From an uncultured Prevotella sp. (GTDB lineage: Bacteria > Bacteroidota > Bacteroidia > Bacteroidales > Bacteroidaceae): 64,000 bases of DNA. Below, one piece after another: positions 29,071-38,138 of this stretch (within the stretch, counting starts at the first letter, position 1; each line of letters begins with the position of its first letter). The stretch spans positions 19,312-83,311 of the forward strand of contig ONQB01000018.1 of the NCBI GenBank assembly GCA_900319905.1, given 5' to 3'. The translations under genes and the position numbers were made by a program. The notes beneath the pieces are model-generated. The model searched no databases, was not told the origin of the DNA, and saw nothing but the letters and a program-made list of their open reading frames with translations.

Positions 29071-30417
29071 TTACATGCCGGTGTAGTTATGCGGCGTGAT
29101 GGCCATGAGCTCCTGCTTGACGCTGTCGCTGACGTTGAGCGTCTTGATGAAGTCGTGGATGGTCTCCTCTGTCATGGTCTTGTTGGTGCGTGTGAGCGCT
29201 TTCAGAGCCTCGTAAGGATGTGGGTAGCCTTCGCGGCGTAGGATGGTCTGTATGGCCTCGGCTACCACGGCCCATGTGTTGTCAAGGTCCTCTTCTATCT
29301 TCTCTTTGTGCAAGATGAGCTTGCGCAGTCCCTTCAGCGTGCTTGCTATGGCGATGATGCTGTGACCCAAGGGCACACCGATGTTGCGGAGCACGGTAGA
29401 GTCGGTGAGGTCGCGCTGCAAACGGCTGATGGGCAGTTTGGTGGAGAGGAAAGTGAGCACGGCGTTGGCCATGCCGAGGTTGCCCTCGCTGTTTTCGTAG
29501 TCAATGGGGTTGACCTTATGAGGCATGGCGCTGGAGCCTACCTCGCCGGCTTTGATCTTCTGCTTGAAGTAATCCATGGAGATGTACATCCAGAAGTCGC
29601 GGTCGAGGTCGATGATGATGGTGTTGATGCGGCGAATGCCATCGAAGATAGCGGCCAGATAGTCATAGTTGCTGATCTGTGTGGTCCACTGCTCACGCTC
29701 GAGTCCAAGTTTCTCTTTGACGAAGCGGTTGCCGAATGCTTTCCAGTCGTAGGTGGGGTAGGCCACGTGGTGGGCATTGAAGTTGCCGGTGGCGCCACCG
29801 AACTTTGCGGTGATTTTGCATGCCTTCAGGGTGTTGAGCTGCTCGGTGAGACGGTATACGTACACCATGATTTCCTTGCCCAAGCGGGTGGGGGAAGCGG
29901 GCTGACCGTGGGTCTTGGCGAGCATAGGCACGTCTTTCCACTCGTCGGCGTATTGCTGCAACTGTGCAATGAGCTCTTCTACTTTGGGGTAGAACACGTT
30001 GTGAAGAGCCTCCTTTAAGGCAAGGGGTACGGAGGTGTTGTTGATGTCCTGCGAAGTAAGGCCGAAGTGGATGAATTCCTTATAAGCCTCAAGGCCACCG
30101 ATCTTGTCAAACTCCTCCTTGATGAAATACTCCACGGCCTTTACGTCGTGGTTGGTGACTTTCTCAATGTCTTTTACACGCTGTGCTTCTGTTTCGTTGA
30201 AGTTGCGGTAGATGTCGCGTAGGGTCTCGAACTTGCTGTGGTCGAAGTCTTTCAACTGCGGCAAGGGCAACTCGCAAAGAGTAATGAAATACTCAATTTC
30301 TACTCGTACGCGGTATCTTATTAAGGCATACTCTGAAAAATAATCGGCCAGTGCCTGAGTCTTACTACGATAACGACCATCAATAGGCGAAATGGCAGTC
30401 AATGCATCGAGTTCCAT
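29071..30417 (-). CDS. purB: Adenylosuccinate lyase
   Basis: Cleaves SAICAR and adenylosuccinate in purine synthesis. Fumarase/lyase superfamily signature SSAMPHKVNPIDYENSEGN, with the N-terminal AISPIDGRYRSKTQAL and the catalytic His region KTHGQPASPTRLG. 448 residues, typical of the group. It has its own strong promoter upstream and is separated from rluB by about 120 AT-rich bases. Confidence 0.97.
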   Translation of the reverse strand: MELDALTAISPIDGRYRSKTQALADYFSEYALIRYRVRVEIEYFITLCELPLPQLKDFDHSKFETLRDIYRNFNETEAQRVKDIEKVTNHDVKAVEYFIKEEFDKIGGLEAYKEFIHFGLTSQDINNTSVPLALKEALHNVFYPKVEELIAQLQQYADEWKDVPMLAKTHGQPASPTRLGKEIMVYVYRLTEQLNTLKACKITAKFGGATGNFNAHHVAYPTYDWKAFGNRFVKEKLGLEREQWTTQISNYDYLAAIFDGIRRINTIIIDLDRDFWMYISMDYFKQKIKAGEVGSSAMPHKVNPIDYENSEGNLGMANAVLTFLSTKLPISRLQRDLTDSTVLRNIGVPLGHSIIAIASTLKGLRKLILHKEKIEEDLDNTWAVVAEAIQTILRREGYPHPYEALKALTRTNKTMTEETIHDFIKTLNVSDSVKQELMAITPHNYTGM

Positions 30418-30497
30418 AAAACTTCTTATATAATACGTATTATCTGATATGTTGATTTCCTTACTTAACTTAATTGTCGGTCTCTAACTTGCACGTG

Positions 30498-30527
30498 CAA
30501 AGTTACTAATTCTTTCGGTATTGGCAA
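30498..30527 (-). promoter_or_regulatory. Promoter of purB
   Basis: On the reverse strand, TTG (30527-30525), a 19-base spacer, and TAACTTTG (30505-30498): a full match to the Bacteroidota -33/-7 layout. Confidence 0.75.
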
Positions 30528-30601
30528 GAAGATTGTTCGAATAAGATGGTTAAAAATGCAAAAATCCCCGCAGCCCCGAAGGACCACGGGGAACACCCCT
30601 G

Positions 30602-30676
30602 TGGGCGTTGACGGATTCGAACCGCCGACCCTCTGCTTGTAAGGCAGATGCTCTAAACCAACTGAGCTAAACGCCC
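30602..30676 (-). tRNA. tRNA-Val (anticodon UAC)
   Basis: The cloverleaf is complete: acceptor GGGCGTT/AACGCCC, D arm GCTC...GAGC, anticodon stem TCTGC/GCAGA around CTTACAA, and T arm GGCGG TTCGAAT CCGTC. The discriminator is A; CCA is not encoded. Confidence 0.96.
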
Positions 30677-30763
30677 TTATGTTTTGCAATTCCTCCTCCA
30701 CTGTGCCTAAAGCAAGCGAAGATAATGCTGACACCTATCGTGCGCATTTCTGATTTGCGGGTG

Positions 30764-30794
30764 CAAAGTTACGACTATTTTATTTTCCCGCCAA
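30764..30794 (-). promoter_or_regulatory. Putative promoter of tRNA-Val
   Basis: On the reverse strand, TTG (30794-30792), a 20-base spacer and TAACTTTG (30771-30764), about 80 bases before the tRNA. Confidence 0.6.
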
Positions 30795-30960
30795 ACTTTT
30801 CGCTCGTTTTTTTTCATTTTGGCTTTAAATAGTTCCTTCAGTTATGGCCAGACCGTCGAATGATGCTAACCATCAAAACGACGGAAGCCGTTTCATTGCA
30901 TTAAAAAAGTCTTTCGCTCGCTACTTGCTGAAAAGCCGGCTAACGCAATGATAGTAGATA

Positions 30961-31004
30961 GATAGCAAGGTGCACAAGCGCCCTCGCTTATGAACCTTGC
31001 TGTC
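30961..31004. repeat. Long imperfect hairpin downstream of tex
   Basis: GATAGCAAGGTGCACAAGCG pairs with CGCTTATGAACCTTGCTGTC around a three-base loop with a few mismatches. No T-tract follows on either strand, so a standard terminator is doubtful. The remaining 30677-31041 gap holds the tRNA promoter and nothing else I recognise. Confidence 0.65.
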
Positions 31005-31041
31005 ATCCTCATGTCATGCATCGGACTTTAATGTGAATTCC

Positions 31042-33162
31042 CTATCCTTGCTTGACTCCCTTCATCGTCAGGGAGATGCGGTGGCGCCGGCGGTCCACCT
31101 CGATCACCTTCACCATCACGTGCTGATGCAGTTTCACCACGTCGTTGGGATTCTTGACGAAGCGGTCGGCCAGTTGTGAGATGTGCACCAGGCCGTCCTG
31201 ATGGACGCCTACGTCGACGAAGGCACCGAAGTCGGTGATGTTGGTCACGATGCCCGGCAGTTCCATGCCCGCCACGAGATCTTCGGGGGTATGTACGCGT
31301 GGGTCGAACTCGAAGGTCTCCACCTGTTGGCGCGGGTCGCGACCAGGCTTCTCCAGTTCTTTCATGATGTCGGTGAGCGTGGGCATGCCTACCGTCTTGG
31401 TGACATAGCGCTTGAGGTCTATCTTACTACGCGTAGCAGCATCTTTCATCAGGTCCGATACCGTACAACCGCAGTCCTTGGCCATGTGCTCCACGATGTC
31501 GTAGCTCTCGGGGTGCACCGCACTGGCATCGAGCGGGTTCTTCGCTCCCGGGATGCGCAGGAAGCCGGCGCACTGCGTGAAGGCTGCAGGACCGAGACGC
31601 GGCACCTTTTTCAGTTGGGCACGCGACGTGAATGCACCATTCTCCCGCCGGTAGTCTACAATGTTCTGCGCCAGCGTGGGACCGAGACCGCTGACGTAGG
31701 TCAGCAGGTTCTTCGAAGCCGTGTTGACATTGACGCCGACGGCGTTGACACAGAGCTCCACGGTTTGGTCGAGGCTGTGCTTGAGTTTCGTCTGGTCGAC
31801 ATCGTGCTGATACTGTCCCACGCCGATGCTCTTCGGGTCAATCTTCACCAGTTCGGCCAGCGGGTCCATGAGTCGTCGGCCAATGCTCACGGCACCGCGC
31901 ACGGTCACGTCTTCATTGGGGAACTCCTCACGTGCCACCTCAGAGGCCGAGTAGATGCTTGCTCCATCTTCGCTGACCACATACACCGGGATGCCATCCA
32001 CCTGCCGTAGTACGTCAGACGTCTCACGCGAGCCCGTGCCGTTGCCACAGGCGATGGCCTCCACCTTCCATTGTCGGGCGATGGATGCGTAGGGACCGCC
32101 CTTGCCGTCGGGTGCTTTCATGTAAGGGCAGACCGTGTGGTAGAGCAGGTTGCCCTGGGCATCGAGCACCACCACCTTACAGCCGGTGCGAATACCCGGG
32201 TCGACACCCATCACCCGCTTCTGTCCCAGTGGCGGGGCGAGGAGCAGCTGCCGCAGGTTCTCCTTGAACACGTTGATGGCCTCGTCGTCGGCTTTCTCTT
32301 TGCTCAGTGCGGCAAACTCGTTTTCGATGGACGGGCAGATGAGTCGCTTGTAGCTGTCTTCCACGGCCTCGCCCATCAGAGTCTGACAGGCCCCGAAGCC
32401 ATGCACGTAGTAACGCTTGAGGTGACCGATACACGCGTCGTTATCGATGGTGATGCTCACCCTGAGAAAACCCTCGGCCTCGCCACGGCGCAGGGCCAGC
32501 AGGCGGTGGGAGGAACAGCGGCGCAACTCCTCGCTGAAGGAGAAGTAATCGGAGTATTTCTGTGCATCCTCGTCGTCTTTCTTCTTCGGGATGACGCGCG
32601 ACATGATGACGGCCTCGCGCCGGAATGCTTTCCTTACGGTCTGGCGTGTGCCCTCATCCATGCTCACGTCCTCGGCGATGATGTCCTGAGCGCCCTTGAT
32701 GGCAGCTGCGGCATCGGCCACGTCGCCTTTGACGAAGCGCTGGGCTGTCGACTCCGGATGAGGCTCGCGTTGCAGACGGATGATGGTGGCCAGCGGTTCC
32801 AGTCCCTGCTCACGCGCCACCTGGGCGCGGGTGCGGCGACGGGGTTTGAAGGGCATGTAGATGTCCTCCAGCTCGGTGGCATTCCAACAGTCGTCGATGC
32901 GCTTGCGCAGGTCGTCGGTCAGTTTGTCCTGTGCTTCGATGGTCTTGATCATCGTCTCCTTGCGGCGCTGCAGTTCTTTGAGTTTTTCGTAGAGGTCGTT
33001 GATGGCAGCCACTTGCACCTCATTGAGGTTGCCCGTAGCTTCCTTGCGGTAACGGCTGATGAAGGGAATGGTACAGCCTGCATCGAGCAGGTCGAGCGTG
33101 GCGTCGACTTGCTCCAGTCGGATGGCCGTACGCTCTGCAATGATAGGAGCTAAAACATTCAT
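31042..33162 (-). CDS. tex: Tex-family S1 RNA-binding transcription accessory protein
   Basis: Nucleic-acid-binding protein thought to act with RNA polymerase. Order: N-terminal helical domain (first 200 residues), YqgF/RNase H-like domain (GVDPGIRTGCKVVVLD), helix-hairpin-helix domain (NLLTYVSGLGPTLAQNIVDY), and a C-terminal S1 domain (GIVTNITDFGAFVDVGVHQD). 706 residues, close to the family norm. It follows the S41 protease gene by nine bases and is probably co-transcribed with it. Confidence 0.95.
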   Translation of the reverse strand: MNVLAPIIAERTAIRLEQVDATLDLLDAGCTIPFISRYRKEATGNLNEVQVAAINDLYEKLKELQRRKETMIKTIEAQDKLTDDLRKRIDDCWNATELEDIYMPFKPRRRTRAQVAREQGLEPLATIIRLQREPHPESTAQRFVKGDVADAAAAIKGAQDIIAEDVSMDEGTRQTVRKAFRREAVIMSRVIPKKKDDEDAQKYSDYFSFSEELRRCSSHRLLALRRGEAEGFLRVSITIDNDACIGHLKRYYVHGFGACQTLMGEAVEDSYKRLICPSIENEFAALSKEKADDEAINVFKENLRQLLLAPPLGQKRVMGVDPGIRTGCKVVVLDAQGNLLYHTVCPYMKAPDGKGGPYASIARQWKVEAIACGNGTGSRETSDVLRQVDGIPVYVVSEDGASIYSASEVAREEFPNEDVTVRGAVSIGRRLMDPLAELVKIDPKSIGVGQYQHDVDQTKLKHSLDQTVELCVNAVGVNVNTASKNLLTYVSGLGPTLAQNIVDYRRENGAFTSRAQLKKVPRLGPAAFTQCAGFLRIPGAKNPLDASAVHPESYDIVEHMAKDCGCTVSDLMKDAATRSKIDLKRYVTKTVGMPTLTDIMKELEKPGRDPRQQVETFEFDPRVHTPEDLVAGMELPGIVTNITDFGAFVDVGVHQDGLVHISQLADRFVKNPNDVVKLHQHVMVKVIEVDRRRHRISLTMKGVKQG

Positions 33163-33171
33163 TTTATTGGT

Positions 33172-34179
33172 CTATAGGTTTTTGATATAGCTACGTGCGG
33201 CTTCTATGATGGTATCTTTGTTACGATAGAAGTCGTAGGTGCTCATCTGTACGTTGATGTCGGGTTTCATGCCATCCTCGGTCGACTGCTGGTTGCGATC
33301 GTACATTGGGCATGCGGAGAAGCGGATGCTCCAGCCGTTGGGCAGCTCGGAGGAGAACGGCAGTCCGGCGCCTCCGCCGGTGTTGTCGCCTACAATGGTG
33401 ACGTTGGGGCAGCAGCGCATGTATTTCACAAACTCGTTGGCAGCGGAGAAGACGCTGCGGTTGGTGATGACGACGACGGGCTTGTGCCATCTCACTCCCT
33501 TGGCGGGTTTGAGCCACTGCTCCTCCAGACTGGAGAAGTCGTTATGCCCTTTGCCTGTCTTATGGCGCATATACCCCACGAGGAGCTCTTTGTCGGTGAA
33601 GCGGCCCGCGAGTGTCTCGGCCGCAGTGAGCATGCCGCCGCCGTTGTCTCTGACGTCGATGATGATGCCCAGACAAGGCTGGAGATAGAGCAAGATGTCG
33701 TCGAGGTTGCCGGCGCCGAAGGCATTCTGGAATGTCGAACATTGGATGTAACCGATATTGTCGTCAAGAATGCGGTATTTCAAGCCGCTGGCAATGCGGT
33801 AGTCGGTGCCGAGGTAGCGGCGGATGAGGGAGTCGCTGTAGTTGGCCGGATAGTTCTCATGGAAGCCCCAATAGCGGCTGTAGTCGAAAGAGGCAAAGAG
33901 GTTGACATGTCCGTCCTTGAGCTCGGCCAGCATGTTGCCAAGCACTTCCAGTTGCTGGCTCTCCGTCATGCCATTGTTGAAGCGCGGGGCATAGGTGGCA
34001 TGGATGGAGTCCCAGTCGATGCCTTTTTCCTGGAAGAAACAGTAGTGCTCATCCATGATATGCCACAGCGCCTCGAAGTTGCCCGAGGGCGTGTCGGCAT
34101 ATTCCTCGGTGTCGATGCATGAGACGAGGGTCGATGCCGCAAGGATGGCCAGCATGATGGCAGTGAATAGTCTCCTCAT
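33172..34179 (-). CDS. S41-family C-terminal-processing-type protease, lipoprotein
   Basis: Exported serine protease of the tail-specific type. A lipoprotein signal ends LAASTLVSC. The S41 core shows IIDVRDNGGG (substrate-binding loop) and the catalytic Ser in TNRSVFSAANEF, with GDNTGGGAG beyond. It is only 335 residues and shows no obvious PDZ domain. It lies between the DUF3316-like gene and tex. Confidence 0.87.
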   Translation of the reverse strand: MRRLFTAIMLAILAASTLVSCIDTEEYADTPSGNFEALWHIMDEHYCFFQEKGIDWDSIHATYAPRFNNGMTESQQLEVLGNMLAELKDGHVNLFASFDYSRYWGFHENYPANYSDSLIRRYLGTDYRIASGLKYRILDDNIGYIQCSTFQNAFGAGNLDDILLYLQPCLGIIIDVRDNGGGMLTAAETLAGRFTDKELLVGYMRHKTGKGHNDFSSLEEQWLKPAKGVRWHKPVVVITNRSVFSAANEFVKYMRCCPNVTIVGDNTGGGAGLPFSSELPNGWSIRFSACPMYDRNQQSTEDGMKPDINVQMSTYDFYRNKDTIIEAARSYIKNL

Positions 34180-34242
34180 GAGTTGTCTGCTTGTATGGTT
34201 ACTGATGGCAGCAAGGGGTGTGCAGCTGCCATGTGTTCTTCG

Positions 34243-35055
34243 TTACAACCGCCAGCCCACGACGATGCCGTGGGAGTATTGGTGGTATTTGAGGCTGTTG
34301 GCACGCCATTGTCTGATGTCGCCGAGATAGCCTATGGTGAACGTGGTATGCCAGAGGCGGAAGTCGACGGCAAGCGTCTGAAACAGTTGCAGCGCATTGC
34401 CAGGTGAGGTGCACACGATGTTATGGTCGTAGTTGCCCTGTGAGAAGATCTCGTAGTACGACTGTCCGTAGTTGGGTGAGAAGGCTGCTCCGATGAGCGG
34501 GCTTGTCACCTCGTAGTGGATGGCCATTGGCATGCGTCCTGCCCGGAAGTGCCACACCAGGGCGGCAGCTGGAGCCAGGGCCAGGGCCGCCCTCGCCTGT
34601 GCGGGGTTGTTGGAGTTGCGCGTGTTGTAGAGTCCGCCGAGCGTGGCGTCGACCACGGCACCGGCGCGGATGCGCAGGCCGGGAGCCGGCCACCAGTTGT
34701 AGTGCCATCCGAACTTCAGGTTGTACATACCCGAGAGCATAGAGTTGTCGTTGCCCCGTGTGTCGGCACTGGTGATGAAAGCCTGGTGCATGAAGGTGAA
34801 GCTCACTCTTGCGGAGTCGCGGCGTTGCTCTTTCTCGAAGACATAGCGCAACTCCGGTCCGCTGGCCTTCTCTTGTGAGAGATAGGTGTCGAGGATGTTG
34901 GTGTGGGTGAGCCCTATGAGATACGTCCGGCTCTTGCCGCCCACGGCCAGTGTGCTGTCGCCGGCACCCTGTGCCAGCGCCGGTGTTGCTGAGGCCACTG
35001 CCCATAGCAAGAGGCAGAGCAGTGAGCGCACGTGATGTGGAGTCTTCGATGCCAT
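34243..35055 (-). CDS. DUF3316-like exported protein, likely outer-membrane
   Basis: 270 residues: a signal peptide ending near TPALAQG, then alternating aromatic and small residues ending GIVVGWRL, a pattern expected of an outer-membrane beta-barrel (final aromatic strand). The opening RTYLIGLTHTNILDTYLS recalls the DUF3316 family found in Bacteroidota; function unknown. It sits between parC (50 bases upstream) and the S41 protease. Confidence 0.65.
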   Translation of the reverse strand: MASKTPHHVRSLLCLLLWAVASATPALAQGAGDSTLAVGGKSRTYLIGLTHTNILDTYLSQEKASGPELRYVFEKEQRRDSARVSFTFMHQAFITSADTRGNDNSMLSGMYNLKFGWHYNWWPAPGLRIRAGAVVDATLGGLYNTRNSNNPAQARAALALAPAAALVWHFRAGRMPMAIHYEVTSPLIGAAFSPNYGQSYYEIFSQGNYDHNIVCTSPGNALQLFQTLAVDFRLWHTTFTIGYLGDIRQWRANSLKYHQYSHGIVVGWRL

Positions 35056-35105
35056 GTGTGAAAGGTATTGATGAAGGTTGGGATGAATCGTCAGTCGGAC
35101 AGCAC

Positions 35106-37847
35106 TTAGTCGTTGAACAGGTTGAGCTGTCCCGTCATCTCGTCAATGATCTGCTGCTGACTCTTTCCGGCATCCGGGTCGAGGTCTTCCTCCGGCTTCC
35201 CGGCACCGTCATTGTCGTTGCCGTCGTTGCCGTTGCTGTCCTCTTCCGGTTGTCTGAGCGGTTCCAGTTCTTCCACACTGTCCACCTGCCATGTGGTCAC
35301 ACGCTTGCCCTTGGCTTTGATGCCTTTGACCATGGCAAAGCTGTCGACGTCGATCTCCAACGGGGCGCGCACGGCATCGGCACCGCCAAACGTTACCTTG
35401 ACGCGAGGGTAGGGGGTGTCGGTGATCAGGACAAGCCGTGAGTCAGGGTTGTCGCCGACGAAGTCGACATGGCGTTTCGAGTCGTCGATGGTGAAGCGCT
35501 TTATATAAAGGAAGCCTTTGTTGTCGGCGTCGTGGAGCAGTACGGTCCATATCTTCGACGGGTTCCATTTCTCTATGCGGGTGATGTTGTCCTCGAAGTG
35601 GTTGTTGAGATCGAAGTCGGTGCAGTATGCCTCTCGGTTGTCGAGCATCACGAGGATGCTGTCGCCGTCGTTGAACTCGCCGAGCATCTGTCCGTGTCCT
35701 TCGTAGTTGAGGCGTTTGATGTCGGGGTCGTACCACACCTTTCTGCCGCCGAGTGTCGAGTGTCCATGGCTCTTGAGCGAGATGCGGTGGATGCTCTTGC
35801 GGGTGAGCAGGTTGCCGCGGGCGCCGCGGCCCTTGATGAGCACGTCGGAGAAGTCCTTGATGAGGAAGATGTTCTGGCGTTTCTTCTCGGGGTCGAGGTC
35901 CAGCGTCACCTTGATTACTTCAGCCTCGCCGTTGGGGTTGGCCGTGAAGTAGAGCACTCTCGACTGTGGTGTGCCCTGCGTGAGGTCGTATACTCGATCG
36001 CGCGTCATTGCGGTCACGTTGAAGCGCTTGATATAGTATGGTCCGTTGGCACCGTCGCGGTAGACTACGTTGTAGATGGTGCGGGTGTCGTTTTTCTTAA
36101 ACACCTGCAGCCACAGGATGTTCTTACCCACGAAGATCTTGTCGGCCACCTTGACTACCTTGAACTTGCCGTCGCGATAAAAGATGATAATGTCGTCGAT
36201 GTCGGAGCAGTTGCATACGAACTCATCCTTCTTCAGACTGGTACCGATGAAGCCGTCTTTCCGGTTGATGTAGAGCTTCTCGTTGGCTTCTACCACCTTT
36301 GTAGCCTCGATGGTGTCGAACGAGCGCACTTCGGTCAGACGCGGATGGTCCTTACCGTAGGTCTCTTTGAGATGTTCAAACCAGGCCACCGTCACGTCGG
36401 TCATGTGGGCCAGGTCGTGGTCGATGCCTTTGATCTCCCGTTTGATCTTGGCCATGAGTTGGTCAGCCTTATCCTTATTGTATTTAAGGATGCGCTGCAT
36501 CTTGATCTCCAGCAGCCGCAGATAGTCGTCGTCGGTGATGGGGCGCAGCATCTGCTCCTTATACGGAGTGAACTCCTTGTCGAGGAAGGCCAGCACCGCT
36601 TTTTGGTTGGGAGCCTGCTCAAAATCCTTCTCCTTGTACATGCGTTCCTCGATGAAGATACGCTCCAGCGAGGCGAAGAAGAGCTGCTCCTGCAGCTCAC
36701 CCTTTCGGATGAGCAGTTCCTTGCGCAGCAGTCCCATCGTGCGGTCGGTGGAGTGGCGCAGCACGTCGCTCACGGTGAGGAACTGCGGCTTGTCGCCCTC
36801 GATAACACAGCAGTTGGGTGAGATGTTGATCTCGCAGTCGGTGAAGGCATAGAGCGCGTCGATGGTCTTGTCGGACGATACGCCCGGTGCCAGCAGCACC
36901 TGTATCTCCACCTGTCGTGCTGTCATGTCGATCACCTTGCGGGCCTTTATTTTTCCCTTCTCGATGGCTTTTGTGATGGAGTCCTCAAGCGTGGCGGCTG
37001 TCTTGGTGAACGGCACCTCACGGATGACGAGTGTCTTGGCATCGAGCTTCTCTATCTTTGCGCGTACGCGCACCACGCCACCGCGCTGTCCGTCGTTGTA
37101 TTTCGATACGTCGATGGCGCCGCCGGTGGGGAAGTCAGGGTAGAGGTGGAATTCCTCTCCCCGGAGGTAGTGGATGGCAGCGTCGCAGATCTCGTTGAAG
37201 TTATGTGGCAACACCTTCGACGACAGTCCTACAGCGATGCCGTCGGCGCCCTGTGCCAGCAGCAGCGGGAACTTCGCCGGCAGGGTGATCGGCTCTTTGT
37301 TGCGGCCGTCGTAGGACAACTGCCATTCGGTGGTCTTGGGGTTGAAGAGCGTCTCCAGGGCAAACTTCGACAGTCTGGCCTCGATGTATCGGGGTGCGGC
37401 GGCACGGTCGCCCGTAAGGATGTTGCCCCAGTTGCCCTGCGTGTCGATGAGCAGATCCTTCTGTCCGAGCTGCACCAGCGCGTCGCCGATGGACGCGTCG
37501 CCGTGGGGGTGAAACTTCATCGTCTCACCCACAATGTTGGCCACCTTGTTGTAGCGGCCGTCGTCCATGCGCTTCATCGTGTGCAGGATACGGCGCTGTA
37601 CCGGCTTCAGTCCGTCCTCAATGCTCGGCACTGCACGTTCGAGAATTACATAAGAAGCATAGTCAAGAAACCAGTTCTTATACATTCCCGAGAGATGGTG
37701 CACGGCGGAGGCGTCGAAGCGGTCGGCAGGACGGTAGTCAGAATGCGTGTCCTCCGTGAGTTCGTCGTCCTCCGGCGTATTGCCGGGCTGGTTGACCTCA
37801 GGGTCGTTGATATGTTGTTCGTTGTCTTTTGTCTTGTCGTCGTCCAT
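35106..37847 (-). CDS. parC: Type II topoisomerase subunit A (ParC/GyrA-like)
   Basis: DNA-cleaving subunit of topoisomerase IV. The N-terminal winged-helix domain has the catalytic Tyr in RYIEARLSKFA and upstream HPHGDASIGDALVQ. It is followed by the tower and coiled-coil domain and a divergent C-terminal beta-propeller. No gyrase-specific GyrA box (QRRGG-like) is visible, favouring ParC. The last 60 residues are acidic (EEDSNGNDGNDNDGAGKPEE). 913 residues. The partner parE gene is not in view. Confidence 0.87.
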   Translation of the reverse strand: MDDDKTKDNEQHINDPEVNQPGNTPEDDELTEDTHSDYRPADRFDASAVHHLSGMYKNWFLDYASYVILERAVPSIEDGLKPVQRRILHTMKRMDDGRYNKVANIVGETMKFHPHGDASIGDALVQLGQKDLLIDTQGNWGNILTGDRAAAPRYIEARLSKFALETLFNPKTTEWQLSYDGRNKEPITLPAKFPLLLAQGADGIAVGLSSKVLPHNFNEICDAAIHYLRGEEFHLYPDFPTGGAIDVSKYNDGQRGGVVRVRAKIEKLDAKTLVIREVPFTKTAATLEDSITKAIEKGKIKARKVIDMTARQVEIQVLLAPGVSSDKTIDALYAFTDCEINISPNCCVIEGDKPQFLTVSDVLRHSTDRTMGLLRKELLIRKGELQEQLFFASLERIFIEERMYKEKDFEQAPNQKAVLAFLDKEFTPYKEQMLRPITDDDYLRLLEIKMQRILKYNKDKADQLMAKIKREIKGIDHDLAHMTDVTVAWFEHLKETYGKDHPRLTEVRSFDTIEATKVVEANEKLYINRKDGFIGTSLKKDEFVCNCSDIDDIIIFYRDGKFKVVKVADKIFVGKNILWLQVFKKNDTRTIYNVVYRDGANGPYYIKRFNVTAMTRDRVYDLTQGTPQSRVLYFTANPNGEAEVIKVTLDLDPEKKRQNIFLIKDFSDVLIKGRGARGNLLTRKSIHRISLKSHGHSTLGGRKVWYDPDIKRLNYEGHGQMLGEFNDGDSILVMLDNREAYCTDFDLNNHFEDNITRIEKWNPSKIWTVLLHDADNKGFLYIKRFTIDDSKRHVDFVGDNPDSRLVLITDTPYPRVKVTFGGADAVRAPLEIDVDSFAMVKGIKAKGKRVTTWQVDSVEELEPLRQPEEDSNGNDGNDNDGAGKPEEDLDPDAGKSQQQIIDEMTGQLNLFND

Positions 37848-37879
37848 TATATATGAATTCTTCTGAAGGATGTTTTCTG

Positions 37880-37887
37880 CAAAGTTA
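37880..37887 (-). promoter_or_regulatory. Putative -7 box for parC
   Basis: Reverse strand reads TAACTTTG, 33 bases before the parC ATG. Confidence 0.55.
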
Positions 37888-37998
37888 ACAATAAAAAGCG
37901 AGAAAGACTCTAAAAATCATGGTTTTCTTATGGACAGACTGTAGATATGGGTCGATTGACAAACAAAGGGGGATGACTGACAAGTTTATTACTGTCTA

Positions 37999-38037
37999 TG
38001 GTCAAATCGATGACAAAAGATAAAATAAATGGTCAAA
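37999..38037. promoter_or_regulatory. Paired TGGTCAAA sites upstream of asnA promoter
   Basis: TGGTCAAA occurs at 37999-38006 and 38030-38037, exactly 31 bases apart (about three helical turns); the second ends three bases before the -33 element. Looks like an activator-binding layout; the protein is unknown. Confidence 0.35.
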
Positions 38038-38040
38038 ACA

Positions 38041-38071
38041 TTGCACGAATTGATATTTAATTATAACTTTG
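38041..38071 (+). promoter_or_regulatory. Promoter of asnA
   Basis: TTG (38041-38043), a 20-base spacer and TAACTTTG (38064-38071); a full Bacteroidota-type promoter, 68 bases before the ATG. Confidence 0.75.
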
Positions 38072-38138
38072 CATTGCAATCTGTGAGTTGACTCGCAGAC
38101 AAGACCGTAGCATAATGAAAAATCCATAAGCAGATAAT

